Positions 16,810 through 26,249 of a DNA stretch of 64,000 nucleotides are shown here, piece after piece (position 1 is the first letter of the stretch; each line of letters opens with the position of its first letter). The translations under genes and the position numbers were made by a program. The stretch is from positions 496,001-560,000 of the forward strand of contig CAVPPH010000004.1 in the NCBI GenBank assembly GCA_963707275.1, written 5' to 3'. The DNA is from JACKBK01 sp963707275. GTDB lineage: Bacteria > Chloroflexota > Anaerolineae > JAAEKA01. A model generated the notes under the pieces. The model was not told the origin of the DNA. It saw only the letters and a program-made list of their open reading frames with translations, and searched no databases.

Positions 16810-18430
16810 TCATTCTTTGCCCAGCGTTTGAACAAGTTGCCGAAGCGTCGCTAGAACCGCGTTCATCGCTGCACTGCGTTGCTGCTCAGCCTCGTCGAGT
16901 TTGGCGATTGATTCGTTCAACCGCGTCAGCAGGTCATCCGACGACGCGCCGCCTGCTGGCTGGTCAGATAGCGCGCTCGGCAACGCAGCAGCCGGGTCCG
17001 GTTGGCCAGACACGACAATCGGTGCAGCGCGCGGCACGTCGTCGCCCGTTGCCACCGCCAGCCGCACAGCCGGGTCGCCCACGACGACATAGCTGCGGCT
17101 GTCCATGTGCCCGGTGAGTTGGCCGACCAGTTCGGGCGTCTCCACGGCCTTGCCGAACTCCCGCGCCTTGCTCAGCTCCGGCAGTAGCTCGTTGCCCAGC
17201 TCGGCGTAGCGGTTGCCGAAGAACTCCATCGCCGCACCCACCGGGTAGCCCTGCATCAGCCAGTTCAACATGCTGGTGAACACTTCGGTCTCTCGCCGGC
17301 TCTCCTCGGTCAGGAAGGAGTAGCCCCAGGTGCGGTCCACGTGGCCGACCGCGGCCAGCGCGCCGCCGTTAGGATGACCCAGCAGGCGCGTTGGCAGGCT
17401 GGCGACGAAGGGCTTGTCGGCCAGTTGCGTGAACTTGTTCAGCCTCAGTTGATCGAAGTCGTCGATTTTGGGCGTGCCGGCGCCGTAGCAGGCGAAGGTG
17501 AAGCTGATCTGGCCCGCCAGATGCGCGTCAGCGCCGACGTCATCGGCGCCGAAGTAGAACTCCGGCAGCAGCGGCTTCCCAGCCCACTGTTCCGGACCGG
17601 GCCAGTCGGCGCAGATCAGCGCGCCCTGACGGCGGCGCTGATCCGGGTGGTCGGCAGGAAAGGTGATGCCGTGGCTGGCGGTGAAGAGGAACGCGGGCGA
17701 CTGCGCGCCGCCATGCAGGCTGCTGAGGCGCGACTTGGTGGCCGCGTCCCCGTCGATGTGCTGTGTCGTCCAGTCAGGCGCGTTGTCGGCCATCCACTTG
17801 GCCAGCGGCTTGACGAGATAGCTGGCGCTCTGGCGGGTGGCCTGGTCACGCGCGACGCCCAGAAAAGCAGCCGTACGCGGCAAGCGAATGCCGCCTGTTT
17901 CCGCTGCCACCACCGAGACCGCGTAGTTGGCATATTCCTGCGGCGTATCGAAACTGATGCGGCCGACGGCATATTGAACGTCCAACTCGTACTGGAAATT
18001 GTACGGGATCGCTTCAGGACTGCCGACGATCAGCAGATAGTACGGCACCTTGTCCGGACTGACCGGTCCGCTGCCCTTGCCGTAGCGCGCCAGGAAGCGG
18101 TTCTTCGCCTCGTCGGCTTTGTACACGAACTGGCGGTACAGGTCGCCGGCCATTTCCCTGCGCAGCGCCAGCAGCGGTTCGAGCTGGCGCAATGCTACGG
18201 CGGCGTGAGGATCGTTCTCGGCAGTGATGACCGCCCAGCCGACCCGGTCCAACTGGCGCGGATCTTCGGCAACGCCCAGATGGTCGGAGCCGATGTCCCG
18301 CAGCTCCGCGCTCGTGGCCGGCGTCCAGCGGCTCACCGATCGCTTCTTCGACCAGTGACTTCATCGTCGCCGGCGACGTCAGGTAGCCGCCAGTGACTGC
18401 GTTGATGCCGTTGAAAACCAGATCGGTCAT
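16810..18430 (-). CDS. C25 (gingipain)-like cysteine peptidase, caspase clan (one frameshift)
   Basis: The start ATG 18430 overlaps the stop of the upstream CHAT gene (ATGA). The first 30 residues (MTDLVFNGINAVTGGYL...) are in one frame; the rest continues in another from about 18340. The domain has VPYYLLIVGSPEAIPY and a conserved YAVGRISFDTP. The catalytic His is in FTASHGITFP and the catalytic Cys in FTFACYGAGTP, as in clan CD peptidases of the C25 type. YVVVGDPAVRL follows, then a Pro/Ser/Ala linker and a C-terminal helix (LNESIAKLDEAEQQRSAAM) that could form a coiled coil. No signal peptide. Tight coupling to a CHAT-NTPase suggests that one protease activates or recruits the other. Confidence 0.75.
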
Positions 18431-20739
18431 GCCTTGCCTCGCAGTGTCAGCCCGTCGTCGCGGTACTGCCGCCAGAAGATCTCCTCGCTGGTGCGGTAGA
18501 GCGCCTGTTCCAGGTCCTGGCTCCAGCCGGCCCGATCGCCGCGATGCTGGCGCAGGTTGACCAGACTGGTCGCGTTGCCCAGGCTGGCAAGCGCGTCGAT
18601 GGCCTTGCGCCTCAGATAATTCTGGTCGTATGTGCTGAGACCAGCGAAGCAGGGAGCGGTCTCGGCTGGCGGCTGACCCAGCGCGATCGCTTCCATTAGG
18701 GCACGGTCGCGTGTGTCTGCCAGCCGGGCCAGCGAGTTGATGGCGACGGCGATCAGGTTTGTGTCGGTTGTGTCGCGGATGCAGCGTTCCAGCAGGAAGG
18801 TGCGCGCCAGTTGGTCCTGCCAGCGCACCAGCCCGATCAGATAGGCCAGGCATTTCAGTTGCTGCAACCCCTCGTCGGTAGGCCGCAGCAGCGTGTCGAG
18901 GTCGCTCAGGAACGGCAGCAGTACGGCCTGACGCACGGTCGGCAGATCCACAGTCGCCAGTGCATAGGCAACGGCCCAGTGAGTCGCTTCGTCCATCTCC
19001 CCGGCGAGGAACTTCGTTGCCAGCGCATCCATGGCTTCTTGCGCCCCGGCCCGTTCTTCCGGGGAAAGCTTCATCTGCATGTGCAGGTCGCCCAGCGCCA
19101 TGGCTGCCAGTCCCTGGGCGCTGGTGTTGACGTCCTGGTCGAGCCATTCGATCAGTAGCGGCACATCGCGTGACTGCCAGAGGTAGAGCAGTTCCGCCAG
19201 TACCAGATCGATGCCGGCCAGCAACTCCTCCTGGTCGGTCTCGCTCATGCGCAGCAGGCCGATGATGGCGGCCATGCGTACGTTGCTGTAGTCGTAGGCC
19301 GACCCGCCGCGCCGGTCCAGCCGCGTCTGGTGATAGGCCGTCTCGGCAAGTTGTTCGACCGCGCTGGGGCTGGCGATCTGGCCCAGCAGCTCAGCCGCGC
19401 GGCTGCGCTGCGCCGAGTTCGGCTCGTTGCCGCTTTGCAGCCGCCAGATCAGCGCCGAGGTCACGGTGTCGTTGAGGCTGGCGATCTCCGGCGGCGGCGG
19501 CTGGCGGGCGGCCTCGGAGAGGCAGCGGGCAGCCAGGAAGGTCCGTTCGCTCTCCAGTAGGTTCATGCCGTAGACCATGATCTCCAGAAACGGCGCCACC
19601 GATTTCGCATCGCCAGCCAGAAGTCCCGCGCTGAAAACCAGCGTCTCTTCCCACCAGTGCAGCCGCGAGAGACGTCCCAGCGTCGAAGTGATCTCGTCCA
19701 ACGATGTCTCGCGGTCGGGCCGGGCGATGATCTCGCGCGCGCAGCAGTAGGCCTGGATCAGGCTGTAGGCGAAGCGCAGCGAGTCGACGCCATAGGTTGT
19801 CAGCAGCCGCTTGTCGATCAGCGCCTCCACCATTCGCTCCAGGCTGTACTCGCGGTCGCCGCGCACCTCTTTCATAATGGCGAACGCGTCGGCCAGCGAC
19901 AGCTCGCGTACCCGCCCGGTTTGCAGCCGCCAGGCCAGCGCGTTCAAGATCTGATCGACGTGGCTGTGCAGCCCCTGGCGGTTCAGCGTCGGCGCCAGAC
20001 TGCCGGCGGTCATCCGATCCACCACGCCGGTCACCGCGTCATCTACGATCTTGCCCAGCATCTGCGTGCGCGACTCGGGTAAGGTGCCGGCGCGCGCGTG
20101 CTCCAGCAGTTTGACCATGAACCAGGGGACGGCGGCCAGGTCGTAGATGCCGAAGCGGTCCAGGCGCTCCAGCAGCGGCAGGCCGCCGCGGTCGTCCGCG
20201 GGTAGGTGCTGCAGGAAATGGCGAATGCGCCGGCGCGCCATCGGTTGCAGGATAAGCAGGTGCTGGTCAAGTCCTGCGAACCAGCGCTCGTCGAATGTCT
20301 CCAAGTTCGCGCCCACCACGTACTGGTGCTGCGGATGGCGGTTGATGAACAGCCGCACCCGGTCCATCCAGGCTGCCTGCTCGCGCTCCGGCAGGCTGTC
20401 GTCGGTGTCGAACACAAACCGCAGCACCGGCTCGCGGCCTGCCAGCAGTCCTGTGACCACGGCCGCCGCGCCCGGCCAGACCTCCTTCAGGCTCTCGGCC
20501 ACCAGCTTTTCGATCAGGTCGGTGTCGGCCAGTGCCGTGCTGGATTTCGTCTCCAGATCGACGTAGACTGGCAGCACAAAGGCCCGGTCACCGCCCTCCA
20601 GCGACATCCTGGCGGTATTCCACACGATTCGTTTGAGCTGCGTGCCGCGGTTGCTGCCATAGCCGCCCAGCAGGGCCAGCATCCGCCGCTCGTCGCTGTG
20701 TCCGTCGTGGGGCGCGTGCTGGTGCAGGACCTCCTCCAC
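18427..20739 (-). CDS. CHAT-NTPase-HEAT protein, part 2 of 2: NACHT-like NTPase with degenerate P-loop and HEAT-like repeats
   Basis: This frame continues part 1 (frameshift near 20750). The NTPase region begins MLALLGGYGSNRGTQLKRIVW. Aligned to a Walker A (GxxGxGKT), the second Gly, Lys and Thr appear replaced (GGYGSNRG). A Walker B-like VLRFVFDTDD follows near residue 110. The region with LLERLDRFGIYDLAAVPWFMVKLLEHAR resembles the winged-helix part of NACHT/STAND proteins. The C-terminal half is alpha-solenoid (RAAELLGQIASPSAVEQL, MAAIIGLLRMS, AINSLARLADTRDRALMEAI, RKAIDALASLGN), which typically senses a partner. Its stop overlaps the C25-like start. Confidence 0.7.
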   Translation of the reverse strand: MEEVLHQHAPHDGHSDERRMLALLGGYGSNRGTQLKRIVWNTARMSLEGGDRAFVLPVYVDLETKSSTALADTDLIEKLVAESLKEVWPGAAAVVTGLLAGREPVLRFVFDTDDSLPEREQAAWMDRVRLFINRHPQHQYVVGANLETFDERWFAGLDQHLLILQPMARRRIRHFLQHLPADDRGGLPLLERLDRFGIYDLAAVPWFMVKLLEHARAGTLPESRTQMLGKIVDDAVTGVVDRMTAGSLAPTLNRQGLHSHVDQILNALAWRLQTGRVRELSLADAFAIMKEVRGDREYSLERMVEALIDKRLLTTYGVDSLRFAYSLIQAYCCAREIIARPDRETSLDEITSTLGRLSRLHWWEETLVFSAGLLAGDAKSVAPFLEIMVYGMNLLESERTFLAARCLSEAARQPPPPEIASLNDTVTSALIWRLQSGNEPNSAQRSRAAELLGQIASPSAVEQLAETAYHQTRLDRRGGSAYDYSNVRMAAIIGLLRMSETDQEELLAGIDLVLAELLYLWQSRDVPLLIEWLDQDVNTSAQGLAAMALGDLHMQMKLSPEERAGAQEAMDALATKFLAGEMDEATHWAVAYALATVDLPTVRQAVLLPFLSDLDTLLRPTDEGLQQLKCLAYLIGLVRWQDQLARTFLLERCIRDTTDTNLIAVAINSLARLADTRDRALMEAIALGQPPAETAPCFAGLSTYDQNYLRRKAIDALASLGNATSLVNLRQHRGDRAGWSQDLEQALYRTSEEIFWRQYRDDGLTLRGKA

Positions 20740-21997
20740 GGCGTCCCAGATGTCGATGGAGGCGGTCGAACTCGCCGCTGGCCGCCTGGAACTGGCTGAC
20801 GTCCTGGTGGCCGGTCACGTGGACCGCCTCCACCGGCAGCGGGACATAGGTGCCCTTCAGCGGGTCGAAGAAGGCAAAGCGCGGGTCGGCCAGCGTGTTT
20901 TCGATCGCCGTGCGGGCCGGATTGGAGGCCAGCAACTGGCCGTCGGTGAGGCGCATGAACAGCACCGGTACATGCGCTGCCGGCCAGCGCCCGGCCAGCA
21001 GTGTTGCCCGCGCCTGGTTGCTGGCCAGATCGACCTCGCCGTGGCGTAGAAGCTGGCGATAGAAGGCCTGTGTGAAGGCGCGCGCGGTGTCGACCGGCAC
21101 CAGATCCTGCATGGCCAATACGGCCGGCACGCCGGCCTGCACCAGCCGTGGCGCAAAGGAACGGAACGCGTCAGTTGGGTCGGCGGTGGCGCTCTGGCAA
21201 CTGGCCATGAAGACCAGTCGCAGCGCGTCGGGCCGGCTGGCTGTGTCGCGCGCGTGCAGCGCCAGCAGGCTGGCGTGCTCGTCGGCGTAGACGTGGCGCA
21301 CCTGGTTGTTGCGGTTCGCCAGCAGAATGACAGCACGACCCTGGCGGCTCAGCGCGCCGTGTGCGATCAGATGCAGAACGTGCGCGCCGTTGCTCAGCGC
21401 GGCGTCGATGGCCTCCAGCGTACAAGGCTGCGGGATGCGGATCAGCTCCACCGGTAGGCCGTCCAGCGCCGACTCGAGAGATGTAAACTCCAGGTCGCTG
21501 TCGATGTCCACCAGCCCGCCCGGGTAGTCCTTGAGGTTGGCCGGGCTGGCGACCGCGACCACGATCTTGATCGGATAGGCGCGCACCGGCTCGCCGTAAT
21601 CCTGCGACAGCGCGATGAAACGCGAGAAGGGGGTCGCGTCGGTCGCCGCCAGGCTGACGCCGATGCCGTTCTCGTCCACCTCCTGCATCAGTTCCCAGGG
21701 GATCGTGTACAGTTCGGGCGCGGTGCTGTCGATGCTGAGGCGGATGCGCCGCTGCGGGCGCGCGCCGCGTACCATGTCCCAGGCGCTGCGCACCAGCTCG
21801 TCCTGCACCAGCAGGTTGAACAGCTCGCGGCCCGCCTCAGCGTCCAGTCGCGGCGGTGTCCAGGAAGCGATGTCGGGGCTGACAAAGCCGCCGCGGAACA
21901 TGCGCTGGTTGTTGAGCGACAGCTCGACCGGGTAGCCGGCCGCCTCGCGCTTCAGAATACGGATTTCGAGATCAGCGTGGGTGGCATTGTTTGTCAT
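20588..21997 (-). CDS. CHAT-NTPase-HEAT protein, part 1 of 2: CHAT peptidase domain
   Basis: Start ATG 21997 (MTNNATHADLEIRILKREA). The N-terminal 130 residues form the beta-rich region usually found before CHAT domains. The CHAT core has catalytic His in HLIAHGALSRQG and catalytic Cys in VFMASCQSA, followed by LVQAGVPAVLAMQDLVPVDTA and VLFMRLTDGQL. The reading frame is real to about HVTGHQDVSQFQAASGEFDRL; beyond about 20750 it is out of frame, and part 2 takes over. Full gene 21997-18427, about 1,190 residues. It is one of three CHAT genes in the array. Confidence 0.8.
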   Translation of the reverse strand: MTNNATHADLEIRILKREAAGYPVELSLNNQRMFRGGFVSPDIASWTPPRLDAEAGRELFNLLVQDELVRSAWDMVRGARPQRRIRLSIDSTAPELYTIPWELMQEVDENGIGVSLAATDATPFSRFIALSQDYGEPVRAYPIKIVVAVASPANLKDYPGGLVDIDSDLEFTSLESALDGLPVELIRIPQPCTLEAIDAALSNGAHVLHLIAHGALSRQGRAVILLANRNNQVRHVYADEHASLLALHARDTASRPDALRLVFMASCQSATADPTDAFRSFAPRLVQAGVPAVLAMQDLVPVDTARAFTQAFYRQLLRHGEVDLASNQARATLLAGRWPAAHVPVLFMRLTDGQLLASNPARTAIENTLADPRFAFFDPLKGTYVPLPVEAVHVTGHQDVSQFQAASGEFDRLHRHLGRRGGGPAPARAPRRTQRRAADAGPAGRLWQQPRHAAQTNRVEYRQDVAGGR

Positions 21998-22054
21998 GGG
22001 CGTTGTGCGCTGAGATCCTGCGGGTGGTGGCCGCCACCACCCGCAGGGTGGAGT

Positions 22055-23704
22055 CTAGGGACTGCGCTGCCAGAAAGTCAGGTAGAACGGCCCGGTGGTT
22101 GCGTCGTTATAGGAACCGGCGGCGATGGTGTAGCGGCCGGTCGATTGCAACTCGTAGTTCTTGATCAGGCTGTTGGTCGGCGGTAGGCCGCCGTCGTCGT
22201 CAAAGGTCTCCGGGTCGTCGTTGGGGTCTAGCAGCGTCAGGTAGGTGTCCAGTTCGTTGCTGGCGCCGCCCTGGCGCGTCATGCGAATTGTCACGATGTC
22301 ACCTGCCTGGCCGTCGAAGGTGTAGGAGCAGGTCGGTCCGAACGGTCCCATCGTGTCGCGGATGAAACGGCCCGACGAGATGCTGCCGCCGCAGAATTCG
22401 GTGGTCAGCAGATACTGCGCGCCGCTGCTGATCTGGAGTTCCACCACGCCTGTCGTGCCGTCCAGCCCTTCGACCACCACGGTCCAGGTGTTGAGCGGCG
22501 TCCGGTGCGATGTGCCGTCGGAGACATACTCGTCCAGCAGCTCGCCATTCGGTCCGTAGAACTGCACCAGCGGCTGCACGTCGCCGCTGACCGGCCTGAC
22601 CGTGGTGGTGGAGTAGTAGGCGATCGGGTCCAGCAGTGCGAAGGTGCAGACCGGGTTGACCTCCGAGATCTCGAACCGTATCGGGCCGGTCGACGCCACA
22701 TCCTTACAAGGATCCTGGCGTACGATGCTGAGCTCGAAGGGCGTCGTGCCTGTGTCGCTGGTGTCCGCCAGCACCACCGTGTAGCTTCCGTTGGCCGGCA
22801 GCACCAGATCGGATATGACCACCGTGCTGTCGTCCGGTTGAGTCGCACTGCCAGGAACGGTCCGGCCGCGTGCGTCCAGCAGTTGCATCTCCGGCAGCGG
22901 GCCATCATCAAGGCTCTTCAGATACAGCGCGACCGTATCGTCGCGCGCGCCGTCGAAGGTGAACCAGCATTCGGCGCCGGGGAAGGGAACCTGGCCCTGA
23001 ACCGTCTTCCCGTAGTCCAGCGCGCCTGTGCACACGACTTCGTCGGCGCCGGGCAGGGCCGCGCCGGCTGGTTGGCTGGACCGGCCCACGCTGACGCTCA
23101 GTTGGTACGCGCCCCTGGCAGACGGGTCGAATGAGCGGGCGACCACGGTATACGTGCCTGTATGCTCCAGTGTGTAGCCGCGCAGCGCGCTGTTGAGACG
23201 CCCGTCGCTGTCGTCGTCGGACGCGATGCGGTAGCCGTCCGGCCCGCGCAGTTCGATCAGCGGATCAATGCTGCCGCCGGTGCGCCGCATGGCGATATTG
23301 ACCGTCTGGCCGGCCTGACCCTCGAAGGTGTACTCGCAGCGCTGGCCGCCGCCGCTCAACGTGCCGTTCACCGCCTTGCCCAGCGCGATGGCCTGACCGC
23401 ATGGTTCCGGGGTCACGATCACGGTTGGAACCGTCAGCAGCGGCGGCACGGTGATGAATGGCCGCACGTTCAGGCTGGGATCGATCAGGATGCCCGTTAA
23501 GTCCAGGGGCGCGGGTGTCGGCGTTGGCAGCAAATTGAGAATGGCCCCGAAGTTAGGGTTCGCGAAAACCGTTATCTGCGCATCCGGGCCGTTGGCTTCG
23601 CTGGGCTGCGCGCTCGCCATGCCCAGCAATACCAGTAGTGACAGCATCAGAATGGCAGCGCCGGCTACCAGTCCCAGCCTTGAGGTCGAATGTCGTTGTT
23701 TCAT
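22055..23704 (-). CDS. Secreted protein with repeated PPC-like domains
   Basis: An intact 549-residue protein with a clear signal peptide (LGLVAGAAILMLSLLVLLGMASAQ). After a Pro/Thr segment come several copies of the bacterial pre-peptidase C-terminal (PPC) pattern: CEYTFEGQAGQTVNIAMRR...YTVVARSF, CWFTFDGARDDTVALYL...YTVVLADTS and CSYTFDGQAGDIVTIRMTR...YTIAAGSY. PPC domains accompany secreted peptidases and may help secretion or binding; no catalytic domain is seen here. It lies between two STAND/CHAT genes and is their only clearly exported soluble partner. It has a strong AAGGAGG Shine-Dalgarno sequence at 23712-23718 (minus strand). Confidence 0.85.
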   Translation of the reverse strand: MKQRHSTSRLGLVAGAAILMLSLLVLLGMASAQPSEANGPDAQITVFANPNFGAILNLLPTPTPAPLDLTGILIDPSLNVRPFITVPPLLTVPTVIVTPEPCGQAIALGKAVNGTLSGGGQRCEYTFEGQAGQTVNIAMRRTGGSIDPLIELRGPDGYRIASDDDSDGRLNSALRGYTLEHTGTYTVVARSFDPSARGAYQLSVSVGRSSQPAGAALPGADEVVCTGALDYGKTVQGQVPFPGAECWFTFDGARDDTVALYLKSLDDGPLPEMQLLDARGRTVPGSATQPDDSTVVISDLVLPANGSYTVVLADTSDTGTTPFELSIVRQDPCKDVASTGPIRFEISEVNPVCTFALLDPIAYYSTTTVRPVSGDVQPLVQFYGPNGELLDEYVSDGTSHRTPLNTWTVVVEGLDGTTGVVELQISSGAQYLLTTEFCGGSISSGRFIRDTMGPFGPTCSYTFDGQAGDIVTIRMTRQGGASNELDTYLTLLDPNDDPETFDDDGGLPPTNSLIKNYELQSTGRYTIAAGSYNDATTGPFYLTFWQRSP

Positions 23705-23718
23705 GGTCTCTCCTCCTT

Positions 23719-23732
23719 GGTATGGTCATACC
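23719..23732. promoter_or_regulatory. Palindrome next to the PPC-gene ribosome-binding site
   Basis: GGTATGGTCATACC is a perfect 6-2-6 inverted repeat directly upstream of the AAGGAGG of the PPC gene. It may be an operator or a translational control element within the array, or chance. Confidence 0.35.
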
Positions 23733-23775
23733 TCATTACGTTAAACGCAGGGAGGAAGTCGATTGCGGCGTAGCC

Positions 23776-24306
23776 TTACGGCGTGGCAACCGGCGCCAGG
23801 TTGGCACATGCATTCGGCGTCGTTCCGTAGGCAAAGTAGCGATCGATCTCGTCAGCCGTGAAGTAGCGCGCAGCAAGCTGGCAGGCGGCCTCATCCCACT
23901 GTCTCAGGGTAGCCGGCCACAGCAGCACACGGTGGTCGTCGCCGGCTGTGGCAACCCGCTCACCGTCGGAGCTGAACGCAACGCCGTTGATTGGTCCCTC
24001 GTGGCCGCGAAACTCGGCCAATGGCTGCTCTGACCACATGTTCCACAGGATCAGTTTGCCGTCGTGGCTGACCGATGCCAACAGGCCACCGTCGGCGTCG
24101 AACGCCAGGCCGGTGACCGGGAGACTGTGGCCGGCCAACAGTCCGATGCCGTAGGATGCACCAGAACTCCAAGCTCCAGAGGTAAATCGCGCCGTTTGCG
24201 CTGGCCGCGGCAAGAAGCTTGTCATCCGGCCTGATGGCAATGTCCAGTGCCGGCACGCCCGGTTCGCTCTGAACCCGCTGTTTTTCAGCACCGCTGCTGA
24301 CGTCAT
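23776..24306 (-). CDS. STAND-WD40 protein, part 5 of 5: last WD40 repeats
   Basis: From about 24170 this frame carries LLAGHSLPVTGLAFDADGGLLASVSHDGKLILWNMW and FRGHEGPINGVAFSSDGERVATAGDDHRVLLWP, two clear WD40 repeats with GH...WD-type endings. A short helical tail follows (WDEAACQLAARYFTADEIDRYF), common at the ends of such proteins. Stop at 23776. The residues upstream of about GASYGIGLLAG are out of frame. Confidence 0.65.
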   Translation of the reverse strand: MTSAAVLKNSGFRANRACRHWTLPSGRMTSFLPRPAQTARFTSGAWSSGASYGIGLLAGHSLPVTGLAFDADGGLLASVSHDGKLILWNMWSEQPLAEFRGHEGPINGVAFSSDGERVATAGDDHRVLLWPATLRQWDEAACQLAARYFTADEIDRYFAYGTTPNACANLAPVATP

Positions 24307-25765
24307 AACCTGTCACCGCCCCCTGGCTGTCGCCGGTGTAGAGCGTCGCGTTATCATGGGTAAACGCAAGAGCCACGGGACCCGGTGTGTCGGTCGCCAA
24401 TCGCCGGGACTGGGGCGATGCATCTGTCACATTCCAGAGATAGATCGCGCCGTCCGTTCTGTCCGCGCTGGCGAGGAGTTGGCTGTCGTAGGAAAAGGTC
24501 AGGTCGGCCAGCAACTCTGCACCTGGCCCGGTCAACGTCGTCAGCAACTGCGGTTCAGGCTGTAGCCGCCACAGCTTGATATCGTCCGTTCCGCCGGAGG
24601 CCAGGAGCGCGCCGTCGGGGCTGAACGCCACCACTCGCACAGACGGATTGTGGCGACCGAGAACCTGTGAGGTCCGGTCGCTCAAATTCCACAGGAGCAG
24701 CGCGCCATCCTTGCCGCCGCTGGCCAGCATCGTCCCGTCCGGGCTGAACGCCGCCGTGTAGACCTGATCGGTGTGGCCCAGCAGCGGCGTCGCCAGCCGG
24801 TTTGGCGTGTCGAAGCGCCAGATGAACACCCGTCCCGCGCCGTCGCCTGACACCAGCGTCTGCGTGTTTGGGTCATACGCCAGGTCGAGCACCTGCGAGC
24901 GGTGGCCGGCCAGTGGCGGATCCTGGGGCAGGCCGGAACTCAGGTCCCAGATCAACAAACGGTTGTCCCGACCGGCGGTTGCCAGCGCCTCGCCGTTTTG
25001 CACGAAGGCGATCTTGTTGACCGTGCCAGTCTCGGTCACAAAGCGATTGGTTGGATCGCCGCCCGCGGCTGGCCACACCAGCACCGTGCTCTGTCCCAGG
25101 TCGGTGATGTCGGTCTGGATCGCAGCGGCGATGCTGGCGCCATCCGGGCTGAATGCCACGGACTTGACGCGTCCCGCCGGCCCGTTCAGCGTCGTCGCGG
25201 TGCGGCTGGCCGAACTGAGCAGCGAAACCGTGCCGTCGTCATGGCCGACTGCGACCGTCTTGCCGTCGGGCGAGACCGCCGCGCTGGTGGTGTTGACGCC
25301 CGCCATGACCGTTGTGCCCTGGGAGTCGCCGTTTCCGCCCACAGGCCAACTTGTGACGTTGTTCTTTCCGACGACTATCAACTGGTCGCCAACTGGATTG
25401 AACACGATGTCGTTGATAGTCCCTGACACAGCTTGCCAGCTCTGTCTTTCGGGCCGAGCGGTGTCCAGGTCCCAGAGGGTGACCATGCCGTCCGAACCGG
25501 AAGCTGCCAGCCAGCGGCCGTCGGGGCTGTAGGCAAGATCGACGACGCTGCCACTCTCCAGCACCAGCGGAGTGTCTACAGTCAACTGGCCGCTGGTGCG
25601 ATCGATCAGGTATACTGCGTTGTCGCTCGCCGCCGCGATGGCGGCATCGCGCGGGCTGGCAGCGACCGCGTTCACGGCAGCGCCGCCCACCAAGGGCGTG
25701 GCTGGAACGGCGAAGTGCCCACCGATCGCGATATCGTCGCGAGCAAAATCTGTCAGCCGAATCAT
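23960..25765 (-). CDS. STAND-WD40 protein, part 4 of 5: WD40 propeller
   Basis: A long run of WD40 repeats, for example VVDLAYSPDGRWLAASGSDGMVTLWDLDT, VKSVAFSPDGASIAAAI and VYTAAFSPDGTMLASGGKDGALLLWNLSD. At least ten repeats, probably two stacked propellers, follow the membrane helix of part 3. In STAND proteins the WD40 array is the ligand-sensing end that holds the ATPase inactive. Breaks near 25780 (from part 3) and 24170 (to part 5). Confidence 0.75.
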   Translation of the reverse strand: MIRLTDFARDDIAIGGHFAVPATPLVGGAAVNAVAASPRDAAIAAASDNAVYLIDRTSGQLTVDTPLVLESGSVVDLAYSPDGRWLAASGSDGMVTLWDLDTARPERQSWQAVSGTINDIVFNPVGDQLIVVGKNNVTSWPVGGNGDSQGTTVMAGVNTTSAAVSPDGKTVAVGHDDGTVSLLSSASRTATTLNGPAGRVKSVAFSPDGASIAAAIQTDITDLGQSTVLVWPAAGGDPTNRFVTETGTVNKIAFVQNGEALATAGRDNRLLIWDLSSGLPQDPPLAGHRSQVLDLAYDPNTQTLVSGDGAGRVFIWRFDTPNRLATPLLGHTDQVYTAAFSPDGTMLASGGKDGALLLWNLSDRTSQVLGRHNPSVRVVAFSPDGALLASGGTDDIKLWRLQPEPQLLTTLTGPGAELLADLTFSYDSQLLASADRTDGAIYLWNVTDASPQSRRLATDTPGPVALAFTHDNATLYTGDSQGAVTGYDVSSGAEKQRVQSEPGVPALDIAIRPDDKLLAAASANGAIYLWSLEFWCILRHRTVGRPQSPGHRPGVRRRRWPVGIGQPRRQTDPVEHVVRAAIGRVSRPRGTNQRRCVQLRR

Positions 25766-26249
25766 CCTGGCCAGCCGCGGGTTGGCATTGAGGACAGCGA
25801 GCGCCGCAGCAAAGAGACTCGCGGCTGGGCACGGTATGAGCGCTCTCGTTCATCAACAGCACGGCCAGATCAGGTTCGCTGAACTGCAGACTTTCGCCCA
25901 GCGCGGCCAGGCGGGCGCTTTCGGTCTTGAGAGCATCGTTCTGCTGCTGCTTCATCGACTGAATGACCAGCCAGCCAACCACAACGATCGCTGCTGCCAG
26001 CAGCACGCCAATTACGCCCAGCGAAGCGCGCTGGCGCCGCTGGCGGCGTTTCTCGCGGCTGGTGTTCAGAAACGCCCGGTCGGGAGGGGGCAGCTCATCC
26101 AATCGCCCGGCCGTCTGCCGTTCTGCCTCGGCCAGTTTGCTGCCGCTCAACAGCAGGTCGGGCGGCTGGCCCTGAGCGTCCCACAGGATAGCCTGCTGCT
26201 GCCAGCCGGCCAGATGCGTCTGCCGCCAGGTCGCGTTGCTGGCCTGCAC
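25239..26249 (-). CDS. STAND-WD40 protein, part 3 of 5: linker and membrane helix
   Basis: The useful segment is about 26249-25800: HLAGWQQQAILWDAQGQPPDLLLSG, LDELPPPDRAFLNTSREKRRQRRQ, a single membrane helix (ASLGVIGVLLAAAIVVVGWLVI) and LAALGESLQFSEPDLAVLLMNESAH, which is the usual link to WD40 repeats in this family. After VPSRE the frame is wrong and the WD40 array resumes in part 4. Confidence 0.6.
   Translation of the reverse strand: MQASNATWRQTHLAGWQQQAILWDAQGQPPDLLLSGSKLAEAERQTAGRLDELPPPDRAFLNTSREKRRQRRQRASLGVIGVLLAAAIVVVGWLVIQSMKQQQNDALKTESARLAALGESLQFSEPDLAVLLMNESAHTVPSRESLCCGARCPQCQPAAGQDDSADRFCSRRYRDRWALRRSSHALGGRRCRERGRCQPARCRHRGGERQRSIPDRSHQRPVDCRHSAGAGEWQRRRSCLQPRRPLAGSFRFGRHGHPLGPGHRSARKTELASCVRDYQRHRVQSSWRPVDSRRKEQRHKLACGRKRRLPGHNGHGGRQHHQRGGLARRQDGRSRP

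Noticed and set aside
18014..19147. 377-codon minus-strand frame across the CHAT-NTPase and C25-like genes
   Set aside because: Only its last part from MTDLVFNGIN is real (the C25-like N terminus). The rest is a shadow of the HEAT-like region.
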